A stretch of 50,854 bases of DNA from Acidisphaera sp. GTDB lineage: Bacteria > Pseudomonadota > Alphaproteobacteria > Acetobacterales > Acetobacteraceae. This document shows, piece by piece, positions 36,194 through 44,482 of the stretch. Each line of letters opens with the position of its first letter. Position 1 is the first letter of the stretch. Position numbers and translations under genes: made by a program. The notes below the pieces were generated by a model. That model did no database searches, had not been told where the DNA came from, and saw only the letters and a program-made list of their open reading frames with translations. Location of the stretch: NCBI GenBank assembly GCA_019240395.1, contig JAFAYM010000056.1, positions 1-50,854 on the forward strand. Reading direction: 5' to 3'.

Positions 36194-37177
36194 ATGGAGC
36201 GCTTGCCCTGGCTGCGGCGCGGCTTTGCGCCCGTACTCTGCGTGTTGCTGGTGCTGTTGGCGCAGGTGGCCGACAGCTACACCCAGTACATCGTCAACCT
36301 CGCCTTGATCTACGTCGTCATCGGGGTCGGGCTTAATTTTCTGCTCGGTTACGCCGGGCAGTTCGCCTTTGCGCATGCCGCGTTGATGGGGATCGGCGCC
36401 TACACCACCGCCCTGCTGACCAGCCGGCTATATTGGTCGTTCTGGCTTTGCCTGCCGCTCTCCGGCGTGGTCGCGGCGGCGCTGGGCGCGCTCGGGGCAT
36501 TGCCGGCCATGCGCATGAAGCGGGTCTACCTGGCGCTGGTGACACTGGCCTTCGCCCAACTCGTGGTCTGGGTCCTGGTGAACTGGAATGTCGTCACGCT
36601 CGGCACCGACGGCGTCGACGTGCCGGCGCCGATGCTGTTCGGCTGGCGGGTGAAGGGCGACACCAGCGTCTTCTACGTCGTCCTGCCCTGCACTGCGCTG
36701 ATGTACTGGCTGGCCAAGCGCATCCTGGAATCGCGGATCGGCCGCGCCTTCGTGACGATCCGCGAGAATGAGATCGTCGCGCGCTGCAACGGCATCAACG
36801 TCGCGCGGACGAAGACCGTGGTGTTCGCGCTGTCGGCCTTCTATGCCGGCATCGGCGGCAGCCTCTATGCCCTCACCCTAGGCTTCATCGTGCCCGATGC
36901 CTTCGGCCTGTCGCAACTGGTGCTGCATTTCTCGATCGTGGTGCTCGGCGGGCTGCTCAGCCTGTCCGGCGCGGCGATCGGCGCGGTGGTGCTGACCGCG
37001 CTGCCCGAGCTGCTGCGCGACCTGCAGGCGCTGCAGGAGATCATCTACGGCCTGGTGCTCATGGTGGTGATCCTGGTTATGCCGCAGGGCATCGCCGGCC
37101 TGCTGAAGCGCTGGGGCGTGCTGCCGCGCGAAGTGCTGGCGCGCAACTGGCGCGCGCTCGCCCGCGAAACGCCGTGA
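36194..37177 (+). CDS. livM: branched-chain amino acid-type ABC transporter permease LivM (second set)
   Basis: Transmembrane partner of LivH, 327 residues. It has VGLNFLLGYAGQFAFAHAAL, MKRVYLALVTLAFAQLVVW, the cytoplasmic EAA-like loop around VTIRENEIVARCNGINV, and VVLGGLLSLSGAAIGAVVL. The stop overlaps the GTG start of livG (GTGA). The C-terminal tail is basic and cytoplasmic. Membrane topology of about eight to ten helices is expected. Confidence 0.92.
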   Translation: MERLPWLRRGFAPVLCVLLVLLAQVADSYTQYIVNLALIYVVIGVGLNFLLGYAGQFAFAHAALMGIGAYTTALLTSRLYWSFWLCLPLSGVVAAALGALGALPAMRMKRVYLALVTLAFAQLVVWVLVNWNVVTLGTDGVDVPAPMLFGWRVKGDTSVFYVVLPCTALMYWLAKRILESRIGRAFVTIRENEIVARCNGINVARTKTVVFALSAFYAGIGGSLYALTLGFIVPDAFGLSQLVLHFSIVVLGGLLSLSGAAIGAVVLTALPELLRDLQALQEIIYGLVLMVVILVMPQGIAGLLKRWGVLPREVLARNWRALARETP

Positions 37178-37947
37178 ACGCACCGTTGCTCGACGCGCGC
37201 GACGTCACCGTGCGCTTCGGCGGGCTCATCGCCGTGGACGCCGTGTCGCTAGCGATTCCCGAGCGCGAAATCCGCGGCCTGATCGGGCCGAACGGCGCCG
37301 GCAAGACCACGTTTTTCAACGCGATCTCCGGTCTCGTGCCGCATGGCGGCGCCGCCTTGCGCTTCGACGGGCGGGACATGCTGCACCTGCCGGCGCACCG
37401 CCGCGCCGCTGCCGGCATGCGCCGCACCTTCCAGTCGGTGCAGCTGGTGCCACAATTCACTGTCCTGGAGAACGTGCTGGTGGGCATGCACACCGGCATC
37501 GCCGACAACCCCGCCGCCAGCGTGCTGGGACTGCCGGGCGGCAACCGCGGCGAGCTCGGCGCGCAACGCGCGGTCATCGAGGTGCTGGAGTTCCTCGGCA
37601 TCGGCGAGACGCTGCTGCAGCGGGTAAACCAGCTGACCTTCGCGCAGCAGCGCTATGTCGAGATCGCCCGGGCGATTGTCGGGCGGCCGAAGCTGCTGAT
37701 GCTCGATGAACCGGCGGCTGGCCTCAGCCCCGGCGACGTGAAAATGCTCGATGCGCTGTTGCGCCGACTGCGCGACGAGTGGGGCATGACGATCCTGCTG
37801 GTCGAGCACGTGCTGTCGCTCGTGCTGGAGATCTCCGATCGCGTGACCGTGCTCGACAACGGCCGGATGATCGCCGAGGGGTCGCCTGCCGAAGTCGCCG
37901 ACGACCCGGCCGTCAAGACCGCCTATCTCGGCAACGAGAATGTCTGA
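37174..37947 (+). CDS. livG: branched-chain amino acid-type ABC transporter ATP-binding protein LivG (second set)
   Basis: Importer ATPase of 257 residues starting at GTG 37174, inside the end of livM. Walker A is GLIGPNGAGKTTFFNAISG, the Liv-type insert MRRTFQSVQLVPQFTVLENV follows, and Walker B is LLMLDEPAAGLSPGD with the switch region ILLVEHVLSLVL. The signature position reads LTFAQQRYVEIARAI, one of the usual LivG variants. It overlaps livF by 8 nt. Confidence 0.92.
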   Translation: MNAPLLDARDVTVRFGGLIAVDAVSLAIPEREIRGLIGPNGAGKTTFFNAISGLVPHGGAALRFDGRDMLHLPAHRRAAAGMRRTFQSVQLVPQFTVLENVLVGMHTGIADNPAASVLGLPGGNRGELGAQRAVIEVLEFLGIGETLLQRVNQLTFAQQRYVEIARAIVGRPKLLMLDEPAAGLSPGDVKMLDALLRRLRDEWGMTILLVEHVLSLVLEISDRVTVLDNGRMIAEGSPAEVADDPAVKTAYLGNENV

Positions 37948-38668
37948 GGCCGCTGCGTCAATGACGATGCTGAGCATCCGCAATCTGGAGGCCGGTTACG
38001 GCTCGCTGAAGGTGCTGCGAGGGTTGAGCCTGGAGGTGCCGCGCGGTCGCGTCGTCGCGCTGCTCGGCGGCAACGGCGCGGGCAAGACGACGACGATGAA
38101 CGCCATCGCCGGGCTGTTGCCGGCGGCCGGCGGCGAGATCCGCTTCGAGGACCGCGAGCTGCGCGGGCTCCCCTCGCATCGCGTGTTCGCCCGCGGCATC
38201 GCCCTGGTCGCGCAGGGGCGGGCGCTGTTCGCGGAAATGACGGTGCGGGAAAACCTCGAGCTCGGGGCGCTGGCGGCGCGCAGCCGCCCCGACATCGTCG
38301 CCCTGACCGAGGATGTGTTCCGCCGCTTTCCGCGGCTGCGCGAACGCGTCGAGCAGCGCGCCGCATCGCTCTCGGGGGGCGAGCAGCAGATGCTGGCGAC
38401 CGGGCGGGCGCTGATGTCTCGACCATCGCTGCTGCTGCTCGACGAGCCGACTACCGGGCTGGCGCCGATCATCGTCAGCGAGCTCGGCCGCATCATCCGC
38501 GAGCTGAATGCCGGCGGGCTGACCATCCTCCTCGTCGAGCAGAATGTCCGCATGGCGCTGCAGGTGGCGGATGAGGTCTATGTCATGCGTAACGGCGAGA
38601 TCGTGCTGCACGGCGCTGCCGCCGAGCTGCAGAACAGCGACGAAATGTTCAGCTCCTATCTCGGGTGA
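37940..38668 (+). CDS. livF: branched-chain amino acid-type ABC transporter ATP-binding protein LivF (second set)
   Basis: Second ATPase, 242 residues. Walker A GGNGAGKTTTMNAIAG, QGRALFAEMTVRENLELGAL, signature LSGGEQQMLATGRAL, Walker B LLLLDEPTTGLAP and LLVEQNVRMALQ are all present. I use ATG 37940, overlapping the livG stop; an internal ATG 24 nt later is also possible. After its stop there are 68 bp before the HMG-CoA-lyase-like gene, the widest gap in the locus, so a second promoter could lie there, although I see none that is convincing. Confidence 0.92.
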   Translation: MSEAAASMTMLSIRNLEAGYGSLKVLRGLSLEVPRGRVVALLGGNGAGKTTTMNAIAGLLPAAGGEIRFEDRELRGLPSHRVFARGIALVAQGRALFAEMTVRENLELGALAARSRPDIVALTEDVFRRFPRLRERVEQRAASLSGGEQQMLATGRALMSRPSLLLLDEPTTGLAPIIVSELGRIIRELNAGGLTILLVEQNVRMALQVADEVYVMRNGEIVLHGAAAELQNSDEMFSSYLG

Positions 38669-38736
38669 ACCGGCCGTTTCATTGACCCCCGCTGATGCCC
38701 GGATTAGGCTCGCACCCGCCCGCAGAGGAGCTTTCC

Positions 38737-39693
38737 ATGGCCTTGCCGAGAAAAATCGCCATCCACGAGCTCGGCCCCCGCGAGGGCATGCAGATCGAGA
38801 AGAACCCGGTGAGCACCGAAGACAAGATCCGGCTGGTCGATCTCCTCTCGGAGTGCAATTTTCCGGAAATCGAGGTGACCTCGTTCGTCAGCCCGAAATG
38901 GGTGCCGCAGATGGCCGACGCGGAGCAGGTCGTCGCCGGCTTCACGCGCCGCCCGGGGACCCGCTACACCGCGATCTACCTGAACACGCAGGGCATCGCT
39001 CGGGCGCTGGCGACCGGCAAGCTCGATATGGAAGGCGTGCTCAGCGTCACCGCCAGCGAGGCGTTCTCCAAGAAGAACACCAACCGCACCATCGAGGAGA
39101 CGTTTGCCGAGACGGAGAAGCGCATCCCCGTGCTGCGGGAATACGGCATCACCACCGACCAGATCAGCGTCATGGCGGCGTTCGGCTGCAACTACCAGGG
39201 CATGGTGGAAGCGGAGCATGTGGTGCGCCTCGTCGCGCGGCTCATGGAAATGGCGGAACAGCACGGCCTCCCCATTTCGCTCATCCAGCTTGCCGACACC
39301 ATGGGCTGGGCGACGCCAAGTTCCATCCGGCGCCTGGTCGGCATGGTGCAGGACCGCTGGCCGGACCAGGTGATCAACCTGCATCTGCACGACACGCGCG
39401 GGCTTGGCATCGCCAACGCCTACGCCGCGCTGGAGATGGGTGTCACGGATTTCGATTCCGCTGTCGGTGGTCTCGGCGGCTGCCCTTATGCCGGGTTCAA
39501 GGGTGCCGCCGGCAACATCGCGACCGAGGATCTCGTGCATCTCTGCCACGAAAGCGGCGTGGAAACCGGCGTCGATCTCGACCGGCTGCTGGATGTCGCG
39601 CGCGAGGCGGAGGCCATCGTCGGTCACGATCTGCCGGGCAAGGTGATGCGCGGCGGCAATCTCGGCGCGTATCGCCTCCAGCACGCGGCCTAG
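38737..39693 (+). CDS. hydroxymethylglutaryl-CoA lyase-like enzyme
   Basis: A TIM-barrel, metal-dependent acyl-CoA lyase of 318 residues that should split a 3-hydroxy-3-alkyl acyl-CoA by a retro-Claisen/aldol reaction. Key residues: Arg15 in ELGPREGMQ, metal ligands His216 and His218 in NLHLHDTRG, and Cys249 in the signature VGGLGGCPYAG. In true HMG-CoA lyases the residue after the active-site Arg is Asp (GPRDG); here it is Glu16, a sign of a different subfamily or substrate. ATG 38737 has AGAGGAG 7 nt upstream. It heads a tight group (gaps of 2-3 nt) with the MaoC-type and ligase genes, pointing to CoA-ester catabolism. Confidence 0.87.
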   Translation: MALPRKIAIHELGPREGMQIEKNPVSTEDKIRLVDLLSECNFPEIEVTSFVSPKWVPQMADAEQVVAGFTRRPGTRYTAIYLNTQGIARALATGKLDMEGVLSVTASEAFSKKNTNRTIEETFAETEKRIPVLREYGITTDQISVMAAFGCNYQGMVEAEHVVRLVARLMEMAEQHGLPISLIQLADTMGWATPSSIRRLVGMVQDRWPDQVINLHLHDTRGLGIANAYAALEMGVTDFDSAVGGLGGCPYAGFKGAAGNIATEDLVHLCHESGVETGVDLDRLLDVAREAEAIVGHDLPGKVMRGGNLGAYRLQHAA

Positions 39694-39696
39694 ACC

Positions 39697-40224
39697 ATGC
39701 CGGAGACGGAAGATTTTTCCGCCTTCGTCGGCACGACGATCGCGCCGAAGACCGCGCCCATGCCGCTGGAACAGGACACGATCCGCCGCTTCGTGCAGGC
39801 GATCATGGACGCCGATCCCGTCTATTACGACGAGGCAGAGGCGCGCCGCACCCGGTTCGGCGCGATCATCGCCCCGCCGCTCTATCCCGTGCACGCCTTC
39901 CGCCACCCGGCGGGGGCGCCCGACCCGCTTGCGGCCATTCAGCGCGATCCGGACTCCGACGGAACCGAAGGCAGCGACGCCGTGGGCTTCGGCCTGCCGC
40001 CCATCCCCTCGCCGTTCAAGCGCATGCTGAACGGCGGCAACGAAATCGAATTCTTCCGCTGCCTGCGCGTCGGCGAGACCGCAGTAGCCCGGCCGCGCTA
40101 CGCCGACGTCTCGGTCAAGCACGGCAAGAGCGGCGATCTGCTGCTGGTGGTCATCGAGACGGCGTTCAGCACCACCGAAGGCGATCCCCTGCTGATCAAC
40201 CGCCAGACCCTGATCTGGAGATAG
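39697..40224 (+). CDS. MaoC-type N-terminal (FAS1-like) dehydratase domain protein
   Basis: A hot-dog-fold protein of 175 residues resembling the N-terminal half of MaoC/HTD2-type hydratases. The motif region IMDADPVYYDEAEARRTRFG corresponds to the hydratase-2 pattern GDxNPxHxD, with the Asp kept but Tyr in place of the catalytic His. IIAPPLYPV follows, as in relatives. It lies 3 nt after the lyase gene and 2 nt before another hot-dog gene, so the two probably form a heterodimeric or heterotetrameric enoyl-CoA hydratase/3-hydroxyacyl-CoA dehydratase. Confidence 0.82.
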   Translation: MPETEDFSAFVGTTIAPKTAPMPLEQDTIRRFVQAIMDADPVYYDEAEARRTRFGAIIAPPLYPVHAFRHPAGAPDPLAAIQRDPDSDGTEGSDAVGFGLPPIPSPFKRMLNGGNEIEFFRCLRVGETAVARPRYADVSVKHGKSGDLLLVVIETAFSTTEGDPLLINRQTLIWR

Positions 40225-40226
40225 AA

Positions 40227-40730
40227 TTGCAACGCCCGTGCTTCGAGGATTTCGCGGTGGGCATGGCGATCGGGCCGGTGGCAAAGGGCCAGATCACCAC
40301 GGCGCACATCATGCGCTGGTCGGCGTCCGTGGAGAACTGGCACCGCATCCATTACGACCAGCGCTTCGCCACCGCGCATGACGGCCTGCCCGACGTGCTG
40401 ATCAACGGCTCCTGGAAGCAGCACGTGCTGGTGCAGCTGATGAAGGATGCGCTGGGGCCGGACGGATGGCTGTGGAAGATCCGCTTCCGCTATCAGCGCA
40501 TGGATGTTGCCGGCGATTCGATCACGGCACTCGGCGAGGCGATCGCCACGCAGGAGGTCGACCGGCTCGGCTTCGTCACCTGCCGCATCCGTCTGGAGAA
40601 CCAGCGCGGCGAAATCTCCACCTCCGGTGCGGCGCTCGGGGTGGTGAAGCTGCGCGACGGACCGGACGTGCCATATCCGTTCGTCGTCAAGCCGGAGTAT
40701 CGGGGGCTCGCCCTGCCGGCGGACGCCTGA
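40227..40730 (+). CDS. MaoC-type hydratase subunit
   Basis: Second hot-dog-fold subunit, 167 residues, opening QRPCFEDFAVGMAIGPV. The hydratase motif reads SVENWHRIHYDQRFA: the catalytic His is kept, while Asn stands where Asp is expected. Its partner immediately upstream has the opposite pattern. I chose TTG 40227 because GGAG lies 6 nt upstream and relatives begin at this point; ATG 40263 would remove the FEDF motif. It ends 2 nt before the acyl-CoA synthetase gene. A very long open frame in the same phase covering the lyase gene is an artefact. Confidence 0.83.
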   Translation: MQRPCFEDFAVGMAIGPVAKGQITTAHIMRWSASVENWHRIHYDQRFATAHDGLPDVLINGSWKQHVLVQLMKDALGPDGWLWKIRFRYQRMDVAGDSITALGEAIATQEVDRLGFVTCRIRLENQRGEISTSGAALGVVKLRDGPDVPYPFVVKPEYRGLALPADA

Positions 40731-40732
40731 CG

Positions 40733-42277
40733 ATGCCGCCCTCGCTGAGCGACATCCTTGCCCATGATGTGCGGCACTTTCCGTCGGCGACGGCGCTGAC
40801 CGTCGACGGCGACGTTCATAGCTATGCCGAACTGGCGAGGCGTGTCGCAGCGGTGCGCGATCGGCTCGCGCCCTGCATTGCAGCCGGCGACCGGCTGGCG
40901 ATCTGGCTGCCAAACTCGCTCGACTGGGTGGCGGGGTTCCTGGCTGCCGCCGAGCTTGGGGCGATCACGGTGCCGGTCAACACGCGCCTGGTCGGGCGCG
41001 AAGTGCGCGACATCGTGGAAGATGCCGGCGCCCGCGCGCTGCTGACCGTCGCCGCGTATCGGGGCAGGCGGTATTTCGAGGAGAGTGCCGACGTGTTCGC
41101 CGGCAGTGCCGCGGCACCGGCTCTGTTCTGCGGCGATCCGGCTAGCGCTCCCGGGGAGTGGCGGTTCTGTGCGGGATCGCAATCGCCGGCGCGGGACATC
41201 GTCGATGTTCCCGACCTGCTCTGCATCCAGTACACCTCCGGCACGACATCGCGGCCGAAAGGCGTGATGCTGACCAACGCCGCCTACGTGCGGACCGCCG
41301 CCTATGTGGCTCGGGCACAGCTGCTGACACCGTCAAGCCGGTTCATGAGTGCAGCGCCGTTCTTTCATTGCAGCGGCAGCATGCACGCCATCACCGTCTG
41401 CCTATTCGCGGGCTGCGGCCTGCACACGATGACCGCGTGGGACCCCGAGCTGGCGACCGAGCTGGTGGCGAGACTGGGCTGCACCGTGTCCCACGCCCTG
41501 TTTCTGCGCGACGTAATGGAGCTGCCGTCGCCCGGGCTGGCTGAGAAATGGTGCACCATGACGAGCGCGGTGACGGTCGGCACGCCGGAGCTGCTGATGC
41601 GCGCGCATGACGAGCTCGGCATCGCCGGCATCGCCAATGTGTATGGGATGACGGAGACCGCGGGCAATTTCACGATGTGGTATCCGGACGATCCGCTCGA
41701 CGATCGGGTGTCCGGCAACGGGCGCGCCATGCCTGGGAATCTGTTGCGCATCGGGGACCCGGCGACCGGGGAGGCCTCGCCCGCCGGCCCGGAGGGGGAA
41801 ATCCAGATGCATGGCCCGACCGTGTTCCCGGGTTACTTCAAGAACCCCACAGCGACCTGCCAAGCCTTCACCGCCGACGGCTGGCTGCGCTCCGGCGACC
41901 TGGGCCGACTCTCCGACGAGGGCGCCCTGACCTATGTCGCCAGGCTCAAGGATGTGATCCGGGTCGGCGGCGAAAACCTGTCGCCGGCGGAAGTGGAAGA
42001 GGCGCTTCTCGGTTTCTCCGCCGTGCAGGAAGTCTGCGTACTTGGCATCCCGGACGAGCGCCTGGACGAGGTTCCCGCTGCCGTCATCGTCCTCGATCCC
42101 GGCGCGCAGCCGGATTGGGGGACGGTGATGGCAGGGTTGAAGGCCCGTCTTGCCGGCTACAAAATTCCAAAACAGGTGTATGTCGCAGACGCCTTGCCGA
42201 AGACCGCGACGAACAAAGTACAACGCGCGGCGCTGAAGCAGCTGATCGGCACACCAGAACTGGCCCGAGTGGTTTAG
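40733..42277 (+). CDS. AMP-dependent acyl-CoA synthetase/ligase
   Basis: ATP-dependent CoA ligase of the ANL superfamily, 514 residues. It shows the phosphate-binding loop YTSGTTSRPKG (around 167-177), the adenine motif VYGMTETAGNF, the hinge region TADGWLRSGDLGRLSDEG, GGENLSPAEVEEAL, and the catalytic Lys in PKTATNKVQR at the C-terminus. All core motifs are present, so the enzyme should be active. It would activate the carboxylate generated by earlier steps to its CoA thioester. It lies 2 nt after the MaoC gene and 2 nt before the PrpD gene. The acid is unknown. Confidence 0.92.
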   Translation: MPPSLSDILAHDVRHFPSATALTVDGDVHSYAELARRVAAVRDRLAPCIAAGDRLAIWLPNSLDWVAGFLAAAELGAITVPVNTRLVGREVRDIVEDAGARALLTVAAYRGRRYFEESADVFAGSAAAPALFCGDPASAPGEWRFCAGSQSPARDIVDVPDLLCIQYTSGTTSRPKGVMLTNAAYVRTAAYVARAQLLTPSSRFMSAAPFFHCSGSMHAITVCLFAGCGLHTMTAWDPELATELVARLGCTVSHALFLRDVMELPSPGLAEKWCTMTSAVTVGTPELLMRAHDELGIAGIANVYGMTETAGNFTMWYPDDPLDDRVSGNGRAMPGNLLRIGDPATGEASPAGPEGEIQMHGPTVFPGYFKNPTATCQAFTADGWLRSGDLGRLSDEGALTYVARLKDVIRVGGENLSPAEVEEALLGFSAVQEVCVLGIPDERLDEVPAAVIVLDPGAQPDWGTVMAGLKARLAGYKIPKQVYVADALPKTATNKVQRAALKQLIGTPELARVV

Positions 42278-42279
42278 CC

Positions 42280-43632
42280 GTGACAGAGCTGACGCAGCAG
42301 ACCGGCGCATTCATCGCGGCACACCGTTTCGGCGCCCTGCCCGAGCAAGCCGTGGCAATCGCCAGGCTGGGCTTCACGGATTGCCTGTCGGTGATGATCA
42401 CCGGCCGCACCGAGCCGGTGGTGCGCATCGTGCGCGAGACGATGACGCGGTTGAAAGAGACGGAGGATTGGCGCCTCTGGCTCGGCGCCGAGCGGGCGAG
42501 CGCGCCGGATGCGGCGCTGGTGAACGGCGTCGCGGCGCACGCGCTGGACTATGACGACGTGGCGCTCGGCGGCCATCCGAGTGCGGTGCTCGTCCCGGCG
42601 ATCCTGGCCGAGGCCGAGGCGACCGGCGCCGACGGTGAGGCGATGGTCACCGCCTATGTGACGGGATACGAGGTGTGGGCGGAACTGCAGGCCCGGGATC
42701 GCGACCCGCATCATGGCAAAGGCTGGCATCCGACCGCGGTGTTCGGCGTGATCGCCGCCGCGGCCGCCGGCGCTTCCCTGCGCCGGCTGGATGCCGAGCG
42801 CGCGGCAACAGCAGTCGGCATCGCGGCCTCCTGCGCTGCAGGCCTGGTGGCGAATTTCGGCACCATGGTGAAGCCGTTCCATGCCGGGCGCGCGGCGCGC
42901 GACGGATTGGTCGCAGCCCGACTGGCGGCTGCCGGGATGAGCGCCGCGCCGGATGCGCTGGAGCACCCCCTCGGTTTCCTCGCCGCCATCTCGCCGCACG
43001 GCAATGCGGATCGCGAGAGCGAGGCGCTGCTCGGCCGTCGATGGCGGATCCTGGAGAACGGCCTGAACGTGAAGAAGTATCCCATCTGCTACGCCACGCA
43101 TCGGACGATCGACGCCATGCTCGACCTGGCGCAGGAGCGCGGGCTGCAGCCCGGCAACATCGTCGGCATCGAGGCCGAGCTCGGCGCCACCCAGGCGGCG
43201 ATGCTGCGCAACCACGCCCCGCAGACCGGGCTGGACGCCAAGTTCAGCGAAGAATTCGCCATGGCCGCCGCCGTGATCGCTCGCCGCGTCGGCCGGGGCG
43301 AGCTGAGCGACGCGTTCGTCCGCCGCCCGGACGTGCAAGCGCTGATGAGCCGAGTGCAGGTCAACGGAACCAAAGCGGCCGATCCTGAGGACCCGACCTT
43401 CGCGCTCGAGGACGGCATCGCGGTGACGCTGGCCGGCGGCGAGACGCTGCACCGCACCGTCCGCTACGCGCGCGGCCATGCGCAGTCGCCGCTTCGGGCG
43501 GATGAACTCTGGCAGAAATTCCGCGACTGCGTCGAAGAGTACGCCGGCGCAGACCGCACGCACGCCCTGTTCGACGCGCTGCAGCGGCTGGAGCGTCTGC
43601 CGAATGCCGCCTCGCTCGCCGCCACGGCATGA
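42280..43632 (+). CDS. MmgE/PrpD family protein
   Basis: A 450-residue member of the MmgE/PrpD fold, which includes 2-methylcitrate dehydratase, cis-aconitate decarboxylase and other lyases or isomerases of polycarboxylates. Family landmarks are LVNGVAAHALDYDDVALGGH, GWHPTAVFGVIAAAAAGASL, GTMVKPFHAGRAARDGL and KKYPICYATHRTIDAMLDL. The start is GTG 42280, 2 nt after the ligase stop. Its end overlaps the hydrolase start (ATGA). A second, distantly related PrpD gene lies at 48080-49483. Confidence 0.9.
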   Translation: MTELTQQTGAFIAAHRFGALPEQAVAIARLGFTDCLSVMITGRTEPVVRIVRETMTRLKETEDWRLWLGAERASAPDAALVNGVAAHALDYDDVALGGHPSAVLVPAILAEAEATGADGEAMVTAYVTGYEVWAELQARDRDPHHGKGWHPTAVFGVIAAAAAGASLRRLDAERAATAVGIAASCAAGLVANFGTMVKPFHAGRAARDGLVAARLAAAGMSAAPDALEHPLGFLAAISPHGNADRESEALLGRRWRILENGLNVKKYPICYATHRTIDAMLDLAQERGLQPGNIVGIEAELGATQAAMLRNHAPQTGLDAKFSEEFAMAAAVIARRVGRGELSDAFVRRPDVQALMSRVQVNGTKAADPEDPTFALEDGIAVTLAGGETLHRTVRYARGHAQSPLRADELWQKFRDCVEEYAGADRTHALFDALQRLERLPNAASLAATA

Positions 43633-44471
43633 TCGCGCTACGCCGCGGCTTCGTCGATCTGCCGCACGGCCAGATGCATTACCGCGTGTGCGGCGATCCG
43701 GCGCTGCCCCCGCTGGTCATGTTCCACGGCTCGCCGGGTTCCGGCTTCAGCCTCATGCCGCTCGCCGGACATCTCGCCACCGCACGGCGGGTGATCGCGA
43801 TCGATACTCCGGGAAACGGCGATTCCGAGCCGCTGCCTCTCGAGATGCCGGAGATCGCCGACCTCGCCGACGCACATTGGCACACCATCGAGGCGCTCGC
43901 TCTGGAGCCGGTCGATCTCTATGGCTATCACACCGGTGCTGCCATCTGCACCGAGCTTTCCATTCGCCACGGCGCGCAGATCCGTCGCATCGTCATGGAC
44001 GGCATTTCCGTGTTCGATCCTGCCGAGAGCGGCGCGCTCGTCGCCAACCAGCACGCCCCGGACCTGCCGGCAGATTTCGACGGCGGCCAGCTCGCCCGCG
44101 CCTGGTCCATGGTGCGCGACGCACACCTGTTCTGGCCCTGGTGGGACCGGCGCAGCGAGACGCGGCGCGCGCTGGGGCTGCCCTCCGCCGACTATCTCCA
44201 CGGCGAAGTGCTCGAAGTCCTCAAGGCGAACCGGACCTATCACCGCTCCTACCTCGCGGCCTTGCGCTATCCCAAGCGCGAGAAACTCCCGCAAATCCGC
44301 AATCCCGTGCTGGTCACGGGCTGCCCCACCGATCAGCTGTTCAGCCACATGGACCGGGCGGCGGCTCTCATTCCGGGTGCGGTCAAGCAGATCTCGGCTG
44401 AGCGCGGGAATGGCGGCGATCTCGCAAAAGCGGCCGCAGCCATGCTGGGATTCCTCGATCGGCAGAACTAG
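43629..44471 (+). CDS. alpha/beta-hydrolase-fold protein lacking the usual nucleophile
   Basis: A 280-residue alpha/beta-hydrolase with the oxyanion-type FHGSPGSGFSLMP and the fold-typical RVIAIDTPGNGDS. At the nucleophile elbow, where GxSxG is expected, it reads LYGYHTGAA, placing His101 in the nucleophile position. Near the C-terminus the usual GxGH loop reads AERGNGGDL, so the catalytic His also appears absent. It is therefore either a non-hydrolytic member (lyase or oxygenase-type chemistry without a triad) or catalytically dead. The start overlaps the PrpD stop by 4 nt, and the SDR gene follows after 11 nt. Confidence 0.85.
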   Translation: MIALRRGFVDLPHGQMHYRVCGDPALPPLVMFHGSPGSGFSLMPLAGHLATARRVIAIDTPGNGDSEPLPLEMPEIADLADAHWHTIEALALEPVDLYGYHTGAAICTELSIRHGAQIRRIVMDGISVFDPAESGALVANQHAPDLPADFDGGQLARAWSMVRDAHLFWPWWDRRSETRRALGLPSADYLHGEVLEVLKANRTYHRSYLAALRYPKREKLPQIRNPVLVTGCPTDQLFSHMDRAAALIPGAVKQISAERGNGGDLAKAAAAMLGFLDRQN

Positions 44472-44482
44472 GGCGAGCGCAC

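Noticed and set aside
20404-38668. The two LivHMGF sets as a recent duplication
   Set aside because: Corresponding subunits differ in length and in most residues outside the family motifs, so they are old paralogues or separately acquired.
38544-40226. Upstream part of a 728-codon frame ending in the MaoC subunit
   Set aside because: It runs out of phase through livF and the lyase gene. Only the segment from TTG 40227 matches a protein family, so this is not a fusion.
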